From Eimeria necatrix (taxonomy: Eukaryota > Apicomplexa > Conoidasida > Eucoccidiorida > Eimeriidae), in contig NW_013654802.1 of the NCBI RefSeq assembly GCF_000499385.1, positions 91,647-155,646 of the forward strand: a stretch of DNA of 64,000 nucleotides, read 5' to 3'. This document shows, one piece after another, positions 16,301 to 28,781 of the stretch. The position numbers and the translations under genes were made by a program. The first letter of the stretch is position 1. Every line of letters begins with the position of its first letter. The notes under the pieces were generated by a model that made no database searches, was not told the DNA's origin, and saw only the letters and a program-made list of their open reading frames with translations.

Positions 16301-19300
16301 GCTCACGCACAAGGAAGTGTTTTCGTTCGGGCAATGAGTACTTCTTGGTAGAGTCCCTGCTTCTGAGAACGTGCAGAGCGCTGCCATTCTACAGACGAGC
16401 AGAGGCTTGGGCTGATCTGCTAAGGCAGCGTACTGCTGCTCTTCTCGAAAGGCGAAGGCTCAGACACCCAGCGGCTGTGCAGCCGCTTCTCCAGAATCAA
16501 CAAAGTGCTTCAGATGCCGTCCAAGAGCAGAAGAGGCGCTTGCAGCAAGAGCAGAAGCAAGCTTATCTGGAAGCACTGGAAGAGCTTCTCGCCATGCCGG
16601 TCACTTTGCTCGCGCAGTTGCTGGTCCAAAGTCCCCATTTGTACGTTGAGCCGCAGAACCTTAAAGGACGAGAAGAGCTGCAGTGGCATCTGAAGCAGAT
16701 CTCACTTCTGCCTCCAACTACTATGCTTGCCGCAGTCTGTGAAGGTGTTGCTTACCACCATGCCGGTAAGACTTTTCAATTCGAAACTGCTGACATTTGA
16801 ATCTCCTATTTCCGTTAGGGATGCTCTTCTGCTTTTCAGTTCTCCTCACCCTGTCTGCTTACCTGCTGTTTGCTTCACTTAGCTTAATGCTTCATGCATT
16901 TGTGCCAGTTTGTGAGTCGGTTCTGTGTATTTGTAGCATTTTGTCGAGTCTGTTGGCTATTTAAACACATCACGCGTCTGTTTTCACTGCTAGGTCTAAG
17001 CGGGGAGGAAAGGGAGTTACTTGAGATGGGGTACCGCAAAGGCTACTTGAATGTGCTATGCGCCACGTCAACGCTTGCTCTTGGCGTCAACTTACCAGCT
17101 GCTCGCGTCATAATTCGGGCACCCCATGTACGCAACTTATTCCCTTGGTATACTAGTTTTAACCCGTATCCGCTGCGTATGTCCAAGAAATAACACTTAT
17201 ACGTCAGTGCCAACTTGTGACAGCAAAAGTGGTTATGGCGCTGTTCATCCTGCCATTCTATTAGCCGTGGCCCCGATCGTACGAAAAGCTGCCAGCAACT
17301 TTTTCCTGTGCCTAGCACAACGGCGTTTTATTGGCTATACGACGCTGTTCATTTTGTTTGGCTGTACGATTGCTGGATTTACTCAGTTTGGACGAGATGA
17401 GCTTCTCTCCGCGGGTCGTTTTCACCAGATGGCTGGTCGCGCCGGTCGCAAGGGGCTTGAACACAAGTGCGATGCAGTGCTTAACCTACAGTTGCTGTTT
17501 TCCAGAAACTAGTCTAGTTTTTGCTTACGGGTTTCGCTCATGCAGGAATTAAGAGTGGACTCTCTGGAGCCACTTGTGGTACCTAGCTAGAGTACTGAGA
17601 ATTTCTGACAAAGTGGTGCAGCAATATTGTATCTCTAGCAGCAGGGCTCTAACGCAAGGGACCCTCTGGAACAGGTTCATATGCTTCTATGCGCAGCCGA
17701 GTGCGTTTGACACTTCCTTACTTTACAGAGGAGACGCGTACCTGATTTGCTCACCCACGACGTTACCACACGTTCGGAAACTGCTCGATGCCGTAGCCTC
17801 GGCAGATATGTCCGACTCTGCAAGCTGTAGCCCGAAGTGCTGCGTGAATGCGGTGACATCCAATCTGAGGGGACAACACCTCTGCCGCTTTTTCCTCGAG
17901 GCCGTACATGTGCTTCTGCCGCTAGTCCGTCGTTGGAGGGAGACTCCGAAGAGCTTGGCGAGCTGTGCATTTGTTGACGTTGCAGCTATTCTGCTGCGCT
18001 GCACTCTTCGAGGTCACCAGGTACGTTTTGTGAGTACTCAGGCTACTGCTTTGGAAAGGAGTTTTGTCATCGACAGGAAAATGTTGTATTTGAGGCACTC
18101 AGAATTCATGCTTGTGGCAAGTGGAGTCCAGTAAGAAACAGCTTAAGCCCCTTCATGCTGCGCTCTGTTTCGGCAGGAGCCGCATACGTTGCTCGTTAGG
18201 GAAGCTGCCGAAGCCGCTCGTTACCTGCATACGTACTATCTCATTGAAGCTGAGCCTAGTGGGCGTCTTCCCATCTGCCGCACTGACGAATCCACCGGCA
18301 TCAAGGGCTGCATTGGCTCATGTGGGATTTCCGAGGCAAACCCACAACTCTTGGCTACCACACTAGGAAGACCAGATTGGGAGGTCGCGTCAGAAAAGTC
18401 AGTTAGCGTTGTAGCAGCTGCTGATGAAAAACACAGGCACCCGCTGCGCTCTCTCGCCTTTCCTTCGGCATGCTTATCGGCGGCTTGCAGGCTGCTCTTG
18501 CAGCAGTATCCCTGTTTGCGGTCCCCTGTAGTTCTTGCCAGGATGCTGCAAGGGTGTGAAATCAAAGAGAAGGCCAGAGAAGGGCTTGTTTCTGACTCCT
18601 CGGGCAGTGCTCAGCAACTTGTCATTAATGCAGCAGCGACCCCTTCAGGTAATTTACCTGTCTTGCCAACCGGTTTTGCTAGGAAGGCCGGCGCTACTGG
18701 TCAAAGGAATTTAACGCCGGCCTTTGGTGAAAGCGATGCATTTGCGTCAAGTGTCCGCTTACATTTCCGTGGGCTTGAAGCATTGGCGACGCACCTGGAT
18801 GGGAAACATAACCTCGAAGATAACTCAATAGTGACTGACCTGGGTGAAACGGCGGTGACTTGGAGTGATATTGGGGGCCAGATCGCAACAACAGAAGTGG
18901 GAGGAGCAGCGGTTGAGGCAGGATTTGCACCATGGGAAGCAGCTGAACTGTTTGCCGACATATTCAAGGCGAGCGTTCTAGGTCAGAGTTACATTTCCGT
19001 CAGCAAAGTTGATTTTGCAGAATCAAGCTGCAAAGTGCAGATCCAATGTGCTCTTTGTAAAACAGCTACAGTTGGCAAGCAAAGAGACAGATCCTTGGCT
19101 ATTCGAAGCCTGTGGTTTTACAGGTCTTTGCGCGTGTACGGAGCTTCACCTCATCTTTATCGCTGCTGTAGCTGTTGGAGGCGAAACACAGCCACACTGG
19201 CAGTCGTACCTCTCTGTATACGACAGACTTGACTCGAGCTGCAGGTGAGTTCGTGCTTTTCTTTTGCAAAGAGCTTTTATCACTTCTGGTGCCACGTTTT

Positions 19301-20863
19301 AAAGACTCGGACGTTTGCACTTGCAAGAGCTACAGAACTCCACAAAAACAAAGTATCAGATGGGTCTCGTGGCAGGTGGTTGCATTCAGGCGAGTTGCTG
19401 ACGCCCTGGGCATTCGTAGGCGATTCATTTCCAGGGAGGCCGTCAAAATGCAAGGAGTACCTCGCCGGTGCACAAATGATACCGCTGACCTCCTGCTTTC
19501 TGGAAGGTTGGCGGTCCTGCCCTTTCCCATAACTCCACTGTGGTTAGAAGTGGAAGCGTTGTTTGATACCTCTACTGTAGCTAGAAGTGGACGTTTAGCC
19601 TACAGTTATTCTGGAACGTCCCGAAAGTGGTGCTATTTGAAATAGTGCAATATGTTAACTTGTTTCAGGCTAAGTTTCAGTCAACTTCGAGAGCGCGTAG
19701 ACTTAGAAGTTCATCGTCGTTTTTATTATGCGCTGCTGTTGCATGAGATATACCGAGAAGGGGAAGCGTACGAGTCCGCCATGCGCAGGCAAGTGGCAGC
19801 CAAGGCAAACTGTACGCAGCCGCAGCGCTTAGCACTACCCAGGTTAATAAGCATAGGTAAACCAAACGGCTTGTTAAACGGTGTAAATTCGCAGGTTTGG
19901 TGTCACCAGAAGTGCACTAATGACATGTGCAACACAAGGGGCGCTTGTCGCCGCCACTGTTGCGTCTTTCCTCCGCATCCTTCGTCCTCAAGAGTGCGTT
20001 CTACTCTCATGCGATTTTAAGCACCTCCCAAATTAGAGTCAGCACGCAGGCGTTTTCGGAATCAGCAGAAACGTAATACTGCTTAGTGTCACACGAGCGG
20101 CAACGTGATTCCCGAAATTTTTTCGCGGGCGATATTTTCAGGGCAGCGCTTTCGGAAATATGTTTTGTGCTGGCGGGGAAACTTAAGCTTGCCTGTTCGC
20201 CCACGGGAGCGCTGGCTTCGGCCCTAGTGGACCCATCGAGAAAAGATAATTGTCCCGGTGGAAGTGGAGAAGAGCACGGGGATTCAGCTGCCTTACAGCA
20301 CCTGTTGCAACTCGAAGGCATGACGCCAAGACGGGCGGCCGCCCTTCGCGCTGCTCAAATCTACAGCTGTGCCCAGATTGTAAACTCGTCTCTGTATGAT
20401 ATCTTTAAGGTATGCGCCATGCCTCAGCGCTCCGTCGTACTAAGCGTTTGATGTCAGGGTTGGCCACAATTTCAAGAGATCTAGGCTCGTGTTTCTGTGC
20501 CAGGCTCTAGAAGCAGCAGAGCCAGCAGTTTTAGCCCCGGCTCAGCCTGAGGCTCAAGATGCTTGGAAGTCGAAGTTGCGCCGGCAGCGCGCTCGCCTAT
20601 TGGCGGTCAGCGTGAAGCTGAAGGACGCAGCGCAGAAGGAGCAAGCAGTGAGATTACAGGTAAATGCCTATGGGCAACCTAGCAACTGCTTGTATGTAGC
20701 AGCTTCAGCGCATATGGTAAATTCTGCTGGTCTCCACCTCTTGGTGCAACTTGTTTAGGCGCTAGAAGATGAAGCAGCGGAGCACTGGTCGTTGGTGGGA
20801 AAGGTTGCTGGTATGTCTGGAGATGAACAGGACTTAGGCCCCCAGGAGCGTCTACAGTTTTGA
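13362..20863 (+). CDS. POLQ/HELQ-family superfamily 2 DNA helicase
   Basis: A large, many-exon gene. The first twelve exons chain in frame: 13362-13827, 14012-14099, 14286-14419, 14676-14751, 14920-15271, 15401-15484, 15701-16164, 16377-16765, 16994-17127, 17387-17466, 17729-18020, then from 18177. Helicase motifs appear in order: Walker A PTSGGKS, the [15 protein letters not shown] segment, DELH with [17 protein letters not shown], the FCPTQEW strand, [19 protein letters not shown] and [11 protein letters not shown]. Downstream pieces match the helical region of the family, and a helix-hairpin-helix segment ([16 protein letters not shown]) lies near 20310. The frame ends at TGA 20861-20863 with no polymerase domain, so it is a helicase-only member. 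Such enzymes act in replication-fork and end-joining repair. Exon borders after 18177 are approximate. An Ala-rich insert lies before the FCPTQEW motif. Confidence 0.85.
16189..16318. repeat. 65-bp direct tandem repeat, two copies
   Basis: Two adjacent copies with a period of 65 bases: 16189-16253 and 16254-16318. I read no differences between them. The repeat lies within the helicase intron between the exons ending at 16164 and starting at 16377, so it does not alter the protein model. Confidence 0.9.
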
Positions 20864-21169
20864 AGGCTGGATCTTCGGCTGGCGCCAACGCACTTTGCAG
20901 CAGGAAGTAATTCCTGGACTGTGTGACGCGAGAAGCAGCTGTGCAGAGAGAATACCTGGCGTCTGCACTATTGCAAAGCCTAGCTCAGACGTCAGGTGTG
21001 CGTCTTTCACTGCTAGAATAGACCCTATTGGCCACTCATTGCCAGCCGGGCTACTAACGGCATTTGGTGAAGCTGCAAAGCAAGTGCTCTGATAGCACGG
21101 CGACGTGTGAAAGCATTTTGTTGACGAAAAAATGAAAATCTGTCAGTTCCTCCTCAGTATTTTTAGCAT
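20864..21169. other. Short convergent spacer
   Basis: About 300 bases between the helicase stop (+) and the TRAPPC13 stop (-). It must carry both 3' ends. No further feature is visible. Confidence 0.6.
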
Positions 21170-23436
21170 CTAGAAGGCTAATATGTGACATGGCGGACTG
21201 ATCCCCGTACGCTGCTGAGTTGCGGAATCGCACACTTGAATGCCCCCTAGCGAATGGAATCCTGCGGGCATAACCAAGGCAAGTACGCTGATACGCTGCT
21301 TTCTCCGTACTCCAAGCAAACGGCATGCCACGAAGTCTTCTGTATGACAGAGCGCGAGCAGTAAAACGCAAGCTAAGCAACATACCTGGCTCAAGACAGA
21401 GCAATTCAAAGGCGAATCTCTTCGATGACCGCGGGCCGAGGGGTCCGAGCGTCTGAACGAATAATGAGAAGAACTGCAGGATCTTGACGCGACGGATCCT
21501 CTAATGCTTACATTGCGAACTTAGGGGAAACATAATATTTACCAGCTGGCTTGGGCCTTCCAGGACAAACGGCTCGAGTTCTGAAAGCTTGACATTAAGC
21601 ACGAGTTGCAGAGCCGTGTTAAGCCTGTTGATGACCTCTAACTCCACATGGAATGGCCGATCGACCTGCAGTAACAAATAACTTACGAAAAACCTAACAG
21701 CTGACGCTCAGCTGCACCATCCAGTTTGAACTGAATGCTCCTCGTCTTACCTCCACTGATGATGGAAATGAAGCTAGACGGACTTCAAGCGGCTGCATCG
21801 GCTGAGGCACATTTGTCAGCAAGTAATCGCTTAAGGTTCCAACTCCCCCGGTTGATGTGCGCCATTGAAGTGTTAGTTGTCCCAAGTTCGGCACGTGCTG
21901 GAACAGAGCACACGCACGCGGTCATCTTGTCGTCAGTTTGCAAGTCACGAATTCCCGCAATTCTACAATAGCGAGGTGGGCAGTCCCACCTTCGCTAGGT
22001 CTTCCAAAAACAGCTGAGGATTTGTGGGAAAGAGCGCAAAGAGTACAGTAAAACAGTCCTTAGGGCGAAAGTTGTGAATTCCTTTGCAGAATCTGTGCGC
22101 AGAGCCAGCATGCAAGACTCTATCCGTTCCTGGACACGAGCTGCCAATTTGCATGTGCTGTTTTACCACTTCATCGGGCAAGAAGCACCCACCACTGGAG
22201 GGAAATTCGAACTATTGTTAGCGAAAACGCAACAGCACAAAAACTTACGACTCTGAAGCAGGAGCACAACAATCGAGCCGGGTGCATTCTAAACCCTCGG
22301 CGCACAGTATTGTGGCCTCATTCAGAAAAACAAACTGCTGAGATACATTAAGTAGTGTGCATTCAACAACTGTTTTGTCCTGAGAACAGGAAAGTGGAAT
22401 ACAGAATGACACATGCTAGTTGCAAACGCATGCCTTTCCACGTGCATGTTTCGTTTCTACAAGCTGGAAAAAGCTACGAAAATCTTACTTGTAGGTGCGC
22501 AATGCGATGGGTAACCTTGAATGGGCTCTGAGCAGTAAATCTGAATGACTTCTTGAAGGATTTCGGCTCCGCAGATGAAGCGATGTAATGTGAAATGGAG
22601 CAAACGAGCCTAGTGCGAGACAATGTGCACAAACAACAAATTCACCGGAGCCTTCTCTCTCTACGTCTGTCTCTAAGCTTGAATCAGTGCACGGACGAAT
22701 AACCTACATGCATGTTCCGGACTCCTCAAGCTGGTGCTGAATCGTGCAGTCGAACGAATCTTCAGGATTCAAGCTTAAAACAGGATCCTCAGAATTGTCA
22801 AATAATACATATCGGAAGCGCCCTAGGAAAAGCTCAACCTTCACAAAAAGGCCAACACAAGATATTGCAGCTGTTCAACACTTGTACTTGCTGCTCAGAC
22901 AACTCTGCAAAATCAGCGAGCGTGGGACGCACCTGAAGCTTAACGTTGTTGGCTTGAACTGCTGATGTGTTCGTAATATTGAGGTATGCCGAGAAAACTT
23001 CCCCACTAAAGACTCGCCTAACCAGGAAGAAGAAAGAAGAGAGACGCTTACACTTTTCTTTAGTGTTTATTGCTCCCGAGGCTTCCGAAATCCCTCATAT
23101 GCTGATGTTTCTATGGACGACGCTACTGCCCTACCCTTGTGTTACTGGCAGTAGCAGGGCATGAGCACTCGATAGCCATTTCTCATTGACCGCCTCCTCT
23201 GTCGCAGCCTGCAGTGCATCAGCATCTTCGCGCGCTACGTCGCGGAGAGAAACAAATGGCCATACGTTAGTCTCCCATGATGGCTGCGAAAGCCGCATAA
23301 CCTTCTGAAAACAGTCAGCCCAAGCTTTGAAATGAGAGTCATTTTCGCTTAGTTCCCATATTACTGGTCAGGAGCTGCATTGCTGCCAATGCTTAGCCCT
23401 CACCAAGGAGAGATATTCTCTGTCATCGGCAGCCAT
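21170..23436 (-). CDS. TRAPPC13: TRAPPC13 homologue (TRAPP III tethering complex subunit)
   Basis: Eleven exons on the minus strand: 23436-23404, 23304-23135, 23017-22933, 22838-22708, 22609-22489, 22334-22249, 22194-21990, 21897-21751, 21665-21543, 21473-21386, 21261-21170. They sum to 1281 nt, in frame, giving 426 residues, close to the roughly 417 of human TRAPPC13. Diagnostic segments are LSLKVMRLSQP at the N-terminus, VFSGEVFSAYLNITN, LVCSISHY, the NFRPKDC region, LGQLTLQWRTSTG and the C-terminal GFHSLGGIQVCD. The family (formerly DUF974) is a beta-sandwich subunit of TRAPP III, which activates Rab1-type GTPases in ER-Golgi and autophagy traffic. The gene was easy to miss because no exon exceeds 205 bases. 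It diverges from the M16 protease gene. Confidence 0.92.
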
Positions 23437-24273
23437 GTTCCTCTGTGTGTCTGATCCGCCACCTGCGAAGGTTCCTCCTTGGGAACACGGTCGGCTGTAA
23501 TGTTTATTGGCGTTGTGGTAGAGTCATGTTTGACATTTCAGTCATAAGCGGAAACATTTCATCGTGCTTGAGCGCAGCTGAGCGCGAGGAAGGCCTCTAT
23601 GAGCAACATGCGTGCACCGCACTATGAATGTACCTAGACACCTGTTTTAGGAATCAAGACGCCCGTCCTGGTTGTACTAAAATAAACTAAATTCTTATGT
23701 TATGGACAGACACACACGATTTTGTTTTACTACGGGAGGCACATCATCAAATGTGCATTGATTGCATGCCAGCGTGAGGCTCAACAGTTGAATGGCAAGC
23801 TCTGAAGGGTTAAAGTCCCAAAAAGGAGAACTTTGGAAAATAAACAAAGTTCTGAGATTATAGGTAATTAGAGGAGCGTTTCCATGTCGAAAGCTTCAGT
23901 TGCAACGGAGGATCACGCTCTGTCGACGCATGCCGACCATGATACGATTAGCCTATATTCTCGCCACGAACAAAATGTCATTCGCCTGTGAAAATCATGT
24001 AGAGTCCACTACACTGAAAGGTTTATTACCAAAGCCAGCCTAGTCTCAGAATTGATTACTTTCAGTTGGATTCAAGACCGCAATGCGTACAGTTACAGAC
24101 GGGAATTCAGACACTTGCAGTACAAGGAGCATGGGCTACCTGGCAGTGTACAGACACTCCGCACAATGGCTAACAGCTGAACACCACTATGTGCGCCAGA
24201 GTTTTCCAGAGTTCTCCACCCTGGACTCGACTGAACAAAATTTTCCCTTTTCAGCTACGTTCTTCCGGCCAAG
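23437..24273. promoter_or_regulatory. Divergent intergenic region between TRAPPC13 and the M16 protease
   Basis: About 0.84 kb separating two divergent start codons, so it is probably a shared promoter region. I see no coding sequence. AT-rich stretches lie around 23690-23720 and 23860-23880, but no specific element can be supported. Confidence 0.4.
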
Positions 24274-27200
24274 ATGAGGAACGCGGCAAGTGTTGGTCTT
24301 TGCGTTGGACTCTCTGCGATTGGAGCACTGGCAAATGATGTCCTCAAACCAGAGGCCGATTACCGAGATTTCCGCCACTACCAGCTCAGCAATGGCATGC
24401 ACGCTATAGCGGTGCATCATCCTCGATCTAATGAGGCAGGTTTCGCAGTGGCTGCAAATACTGGCAGTTTGTACGATCCTGAAGATGTGCCTGGCTTGGC
24501 GCATTTTCTGGAACACATGCTGTTTCTTGGGACATCAAAGTATCCCGAGCCTGAAAGCTATGACAGCTTTTTGACACAAAACGGCGGAGCGAACAATGCT
24601 TATACGGACGAAGAGAAGACAGTCTTTTTCAACAAGGTTACAGACAGTGCTTTTGAAGAGGCCTTGGACCGTTTCTCCGAGTTTTTCAAAGCTCCTCTCT
24701 TCGACCGCAAGTACGAAGAAAAGGAGGTCAACGCGATTGACGCCGAGCACCAGAAAAACATTCCCAACGATGACGAGCGAGCGTGGTACACAATTCGCTC
24801 ACTTGCCAAGGGGCCTATGTCCCGATTCGCCACTGGGAATTCCGCAACCCTGAGTACCAATCCGAAAGCCAAAGGAATTGACCTGGTTGACCGCCTGAGA
24901 GACTTCCACAGCAAATACTACTGTGGATCAAACATGGTAAGTGGGCACCTGTTGCTGAATTCGCTTCGAAGTTTCACAAAATTCCTGGAATTAGGTTGCC
25001 GTCACAATTTCACCGCGATCTCTTGATGAGCAAGAATCGCTGATAAGGGAGAAACTCGAAGGTAACATCATGCTCAACTGGATGCTAAAAGCATCGCCCA
25101 TCATCATTGGTTATAGGAATATCGGCGGGTCACGCTGACTGGCTCGGGATGGTTCAGTGCCCTGGACCTATGTTCGACACCGTCAAGCCTTTTGACCACA
25201 CCAACAGTGGAAAGTTCATTCACCTCCAGAGCTTTTCTTCGCAGCCTAGCCTTTGGGTTGCATTTGGTCTTCCACCCACTCTTACCTCTTACGTGAGTTA
25301 AACATTGCGGCCATCTGTTCTTCAGAAAAGCATCTAAGGAATCTTTCAGAAAAAGCAACCTACCAGCGTGCTCACGTATCTACTTGAGTACACTGGAGAG
25401 GGATCTTTGGCGAAGCGCCTCCGGCTCCTAGGTCTCGCTGATGGCATCTCTCCAGTTGTTGACAGGAATACCATCAGCACGCTTCTTGGCTTGAAGGGTG
25501 AGTAATTTAAATCAATCCAAAAGGATATACATGCTCACATGTTGGCGCAGTGGACCTGACCCAGAAAGGCGCTAACCATCGGGGGCTCGTCCTTCAGGAG
25601 ATATTTTCGTACATTAACTTCTTGCGCGATCACGGTGTCGGCCACGACTTGGTTTCGACTTTGGCCCAGCAGTCGCATGTCGATTTCCACACAACGCAAC
25701 CAAGCTCATCTCTAATGGATGAAGCAGCACGCCTAGCTCATAATCTATTGACCTACGAGCCGTATCATGCAGTCGCCGGGGATTCCCTCTTGATTGATGC
25801 GGACCCTCGTCTGACGAACCAGCTGCTTCAGGAGATGTCGCCATCTAAAGCGATCATCGCCTTCGCTGATCCCGAATTTTCATCGAAAGTCGAAAGCTTC
25901 GAGACGGATCCATATTATGGAGTGCAGTTCAGAGTGCTTGACTTGCCTCAGCACCATGCAGTAGCCATGACCGTCTTAACGGCCTCACCAAACGCTTTCC
26001 GCATGCCGCCTCCACTTCTGCATATCCCTAAGGCTTCAGAACTAGAAATTCTCCCAGGTCTTACTGGGCTTAATGAGCCAGAACTCATCAGCGAACAAGG
26101 AGGCAACGCAGGGACAGCAGTGTGGTGGCAGGGCCAGGGCTTTTCTGCCCTTCCCAGAGTTGCTGTGCAGTTGAGCGGGAGCATTGCAAAGGACAAGGCA
26201 GATTTGCTTTCTCGCACCCAGGGTTCTGTTGCACTTGCTGCAATTGCAGAACATCTACAAGAGGAAACCGCGGATTTCCAGTACTGCGGAATTACCCACA
26301 GCCTGGCTTTCAAAGGAACCGGATTCCACATGACATTTGAAGGCTACACAAAGACACAACTCGACAAGCTTATGAGTCACGTGGCCAGTGTGCTCAGAGA
26401 CCCTTCTGTGGTAGAGTCGGAGCGTTTCGAGAGGTAAGGCAACACACTATTACTATGCACGAACTTGATAACATTGGTGAAATCTCCAGAGTCAAGCAAA
26501 AGCAAATAAAATTGCTTGCTGACCCAGCGACCAACATGGCATTTGAGCATGCTCTTCAAGCCGCCGCGATTTTGACAAGAAATGATGCATTCAGTCGCAT
26601 GGACTTGCTCAATGCACTTGAACAGACCACTTACGACGACTCAATCGCCAAGCTCAGCGAGCTCAAGAATGTCAGTTAAACACTCATTGCGAAAGTTTCG
26701 TTCATTGCTTATTTGCTTTTCTCCTTTCAGGTCCACGTGGATGCCTTTGTCATGGGAAATATAGATCGTGATCAGTCACTCTTGTTGACTGAAAGCTTCC
26801 TCGAACAAGCAGGATTCACACCCATCGAACATGACGACGCTGTGGAGTCTCTTGCAATGGAACAAAAACAGACTATTGAGGCAACACTTGCAAACCCCAT
26901 AAAGGGAGACAAGGACCACGCCAGTCTGGTTCAATTCCAGCTTGGCGTTCCTTCCATTGAGGAACGTGTGAACCTAGCTATCCTCTCCCAGTTCCTGAAT
27001 CGTCGCATCTACGATTCACTTCGAACCGAAGCTCAATTGGGTTATATAGCTGGAGCAAAGGAGTCTCAGGCAGCATCAACAGCACTTCTTCAGTGCTTCG
27101 TTGAAGGCTCCAAGAGCCACCCTGATGAAGTAGTGAAGATGATTGATGCGGAGCTAGCAAAGGCGAAAGACTACATTTCCAACATGCCTGAAGCAGAGCT

Positions 27201-27775
27201 AAGTCGCTGGAAGGAGGCAGCTCATGCCAAGCTTACAAAAGTGGAGGCCAACTTCTCCGAAGACTTCAAGAAATCGGCGGATGAGATATTTTCTCATGCA
27301 AATTGCTTCTCCAAGAGGGACTTGGAAGTCAAGTACCTGGATAATGACTTTTCTCGCAAGCACTTGCTCCGGACTTTCACGAAGTTGTCTGACCCTTCAA
27401 GACGAATGGTTAGTTTATTTGATCTTTGGGGGAATCTAACAAGCTATAAACTGGAAAAACTTCAGGTCGTGAAACTTATTGCCGATCTTGAGCCTGCCAA
27501 GGAGGTCACGCTCATTGGAGAAGCTAAAGGCCAAGATGCGGCGCTTCTCCGTCGTGGCGATACCGGTGAGTTAAATTGGCACATAGTTTGTTGAAACGTC
27601 AACTGACAAACGTTCTGCAGCCGAAGAAGTTGTCAAGGCGCCGACTAAGCTTCTTAGCCTTGAGGACAAGTTCGTGTCTCAAGTTCAACAAGCAAACGGC
27701 TACTTCCCGGATGTGTCTATCTGCGAGCTGCCTCCAAGTCTTCTCTCGCTGTTCGAGCTCTTGGAGGATCTTTGA
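24274..27775 (+). CDS. M16A (insulysin-type) zinc metalloprotease, secretory
   Basis: Nine exons: 24274-24936, 24995-25061, 25117-25292, 25350-25497, 25551-26433, 26490-26670, 26731-27408, 27466-27565, 27621-27775. They total 3051 nt, in frame, giving 1016 residues, the usual insulysin length. A short hydrophobic N-terminus (residues 5-20) looks like a signal peptide. The inverted zinc motif HFLEH is at 77-81, with the third ligand Glu158 in NAIDAEH. The C-terminal half keeps the substrate-binding [15 protein letters not shown] segment. The family degrades peptides inside a closed clam-shell chamber. Coccidian relatives (toxolysins) sit in secretory organelles, but location here is only inferred from the signal. 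All catalytic residues are present. The exon 6 donor is GTCAGT rather than GTAAG-like. Confidence 0.93.
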
Positions 27776-28115
27776 GCTATTTACAACTCAACTGTTCACA
27801 AACCACACTAACTAAACCCTTTCTACGCTTCCACGCCATGGAAAACGTGTTTTGTAATAGTTAATCGATTTGGATATTTTTTTGTTGCATTTTGCAGTTA
27901 AAGTTGCACAGTTTGTCGTAGTCCAGATGTTTAGTTTGACAGGCCAGCAAAGGTGGAGAAAAGTTTTTGCAACGGCCGGCACAGGCAATAAATGGTAGAC
28001 CGATATATACACAAAAAGCAATCGGAAGCGCCACTTGTCAGTTCTGAACGTATAAGAGTGTCAAGAAGCTGGGCGGGAATAGTCAATCGATGACCATGCT
28101 AGAGTTTTGCTTTAA
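27776..28115. other. Convergent spacer after the M16 protease
   Basis: AT-rich, about 340 bases. It probably carries the 3' untranslated regions of the protease (+) and of the uncertain gene on the minus strand. Nothing else is seen. Confidence 0.5.
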
Positions 28116-28781
28116 TCATAAGCTGTGCGAAGTGTTTTCAAATATTTCCAGCCACGGCGCTCCTTCTCTCCCAAACAAAAACTCAGTATCTACAGAACTG
28201 TCGAAGCCTTGTCGACGATTTGAGAACAGTGTGACGGTAATCGGCGATCGATCAAGGATTTGGCGAAGCTTTAAGAAACCGTCCATGCATTTATGAAAAA
28301 TGGAAACAGCAGGATTAACTAGTTTTCTCGAAAACATGTGTTCACCGTTTTCGAACCATTTCACTATTTTTGTGAAAATTTCGGAAACGACAACTGGGTA
28401 GATAGCAAGTAGCCCGGCGCAGAGAAGCGATCTGAACGCAGAAGAAAACCAACGTACAGTGAAGATTTTGTAAATTGATTCCAACGCTTTCGCTGTGTAA
28501 TGCTGGATAGGGCAGAGAGTGCACAGAGACAAAGAATAACACGCCACACAAACGCGACTGACTTGATCATTAGCTTTGGCATTGCACTCGGCGGGCTGTC
28601 TGACACTTCGGTTTGACCTCGCACCCTCAAAACCTTTGTCTAACATGCTTTTCAACAGTGACACAGTTAGCAGACTGTCCATGATGCCAGATGCCAGCAC
28701 AGTGGAAAAGCTCACCTGCATGACAGGATCCGGAAGCTGCTTACTAGATGTAGGACCTTGCTTAGAGGCGGAATGCAACAT
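28116..28781 (-). CDS. Open frame, possible 3' exon(s) of the neighbouring unknown gene
   Basis: A 221-codon frame on the minus strand overlapping the end of the frame at 28712-29941. It contains a plausible mixed-composition segment (KWFENGEHMFSRKL, then FHKCMDGFLKLRQ). A GTGAGC donor next to the stop of the upstream frame would allow splicing into this one, but I cannot fix the acceptor. It may be a real exon, a separate gene or chance. Confidence 0.25.
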   Translation of the reverse strand: MLHSASKQGPTSSKQLPDPVMQVSFSTVLASGIMDSLLTVSLLKSMLDKGFEGARSNRSVRQPAECNAKANDQVSRVCVACYSLSLCTLCPIQHYTAKALESIYKIFTVRWFSSAFRSLLCAGLLAIYPVVVSEIFTKIVKWFENGEHMFSRKLVNPAVSIFHKCMDGFLKLRQILDRSPITVTLFSNRRQGFDSSVDTEFLFGREGAPWLEIFENTSHSL

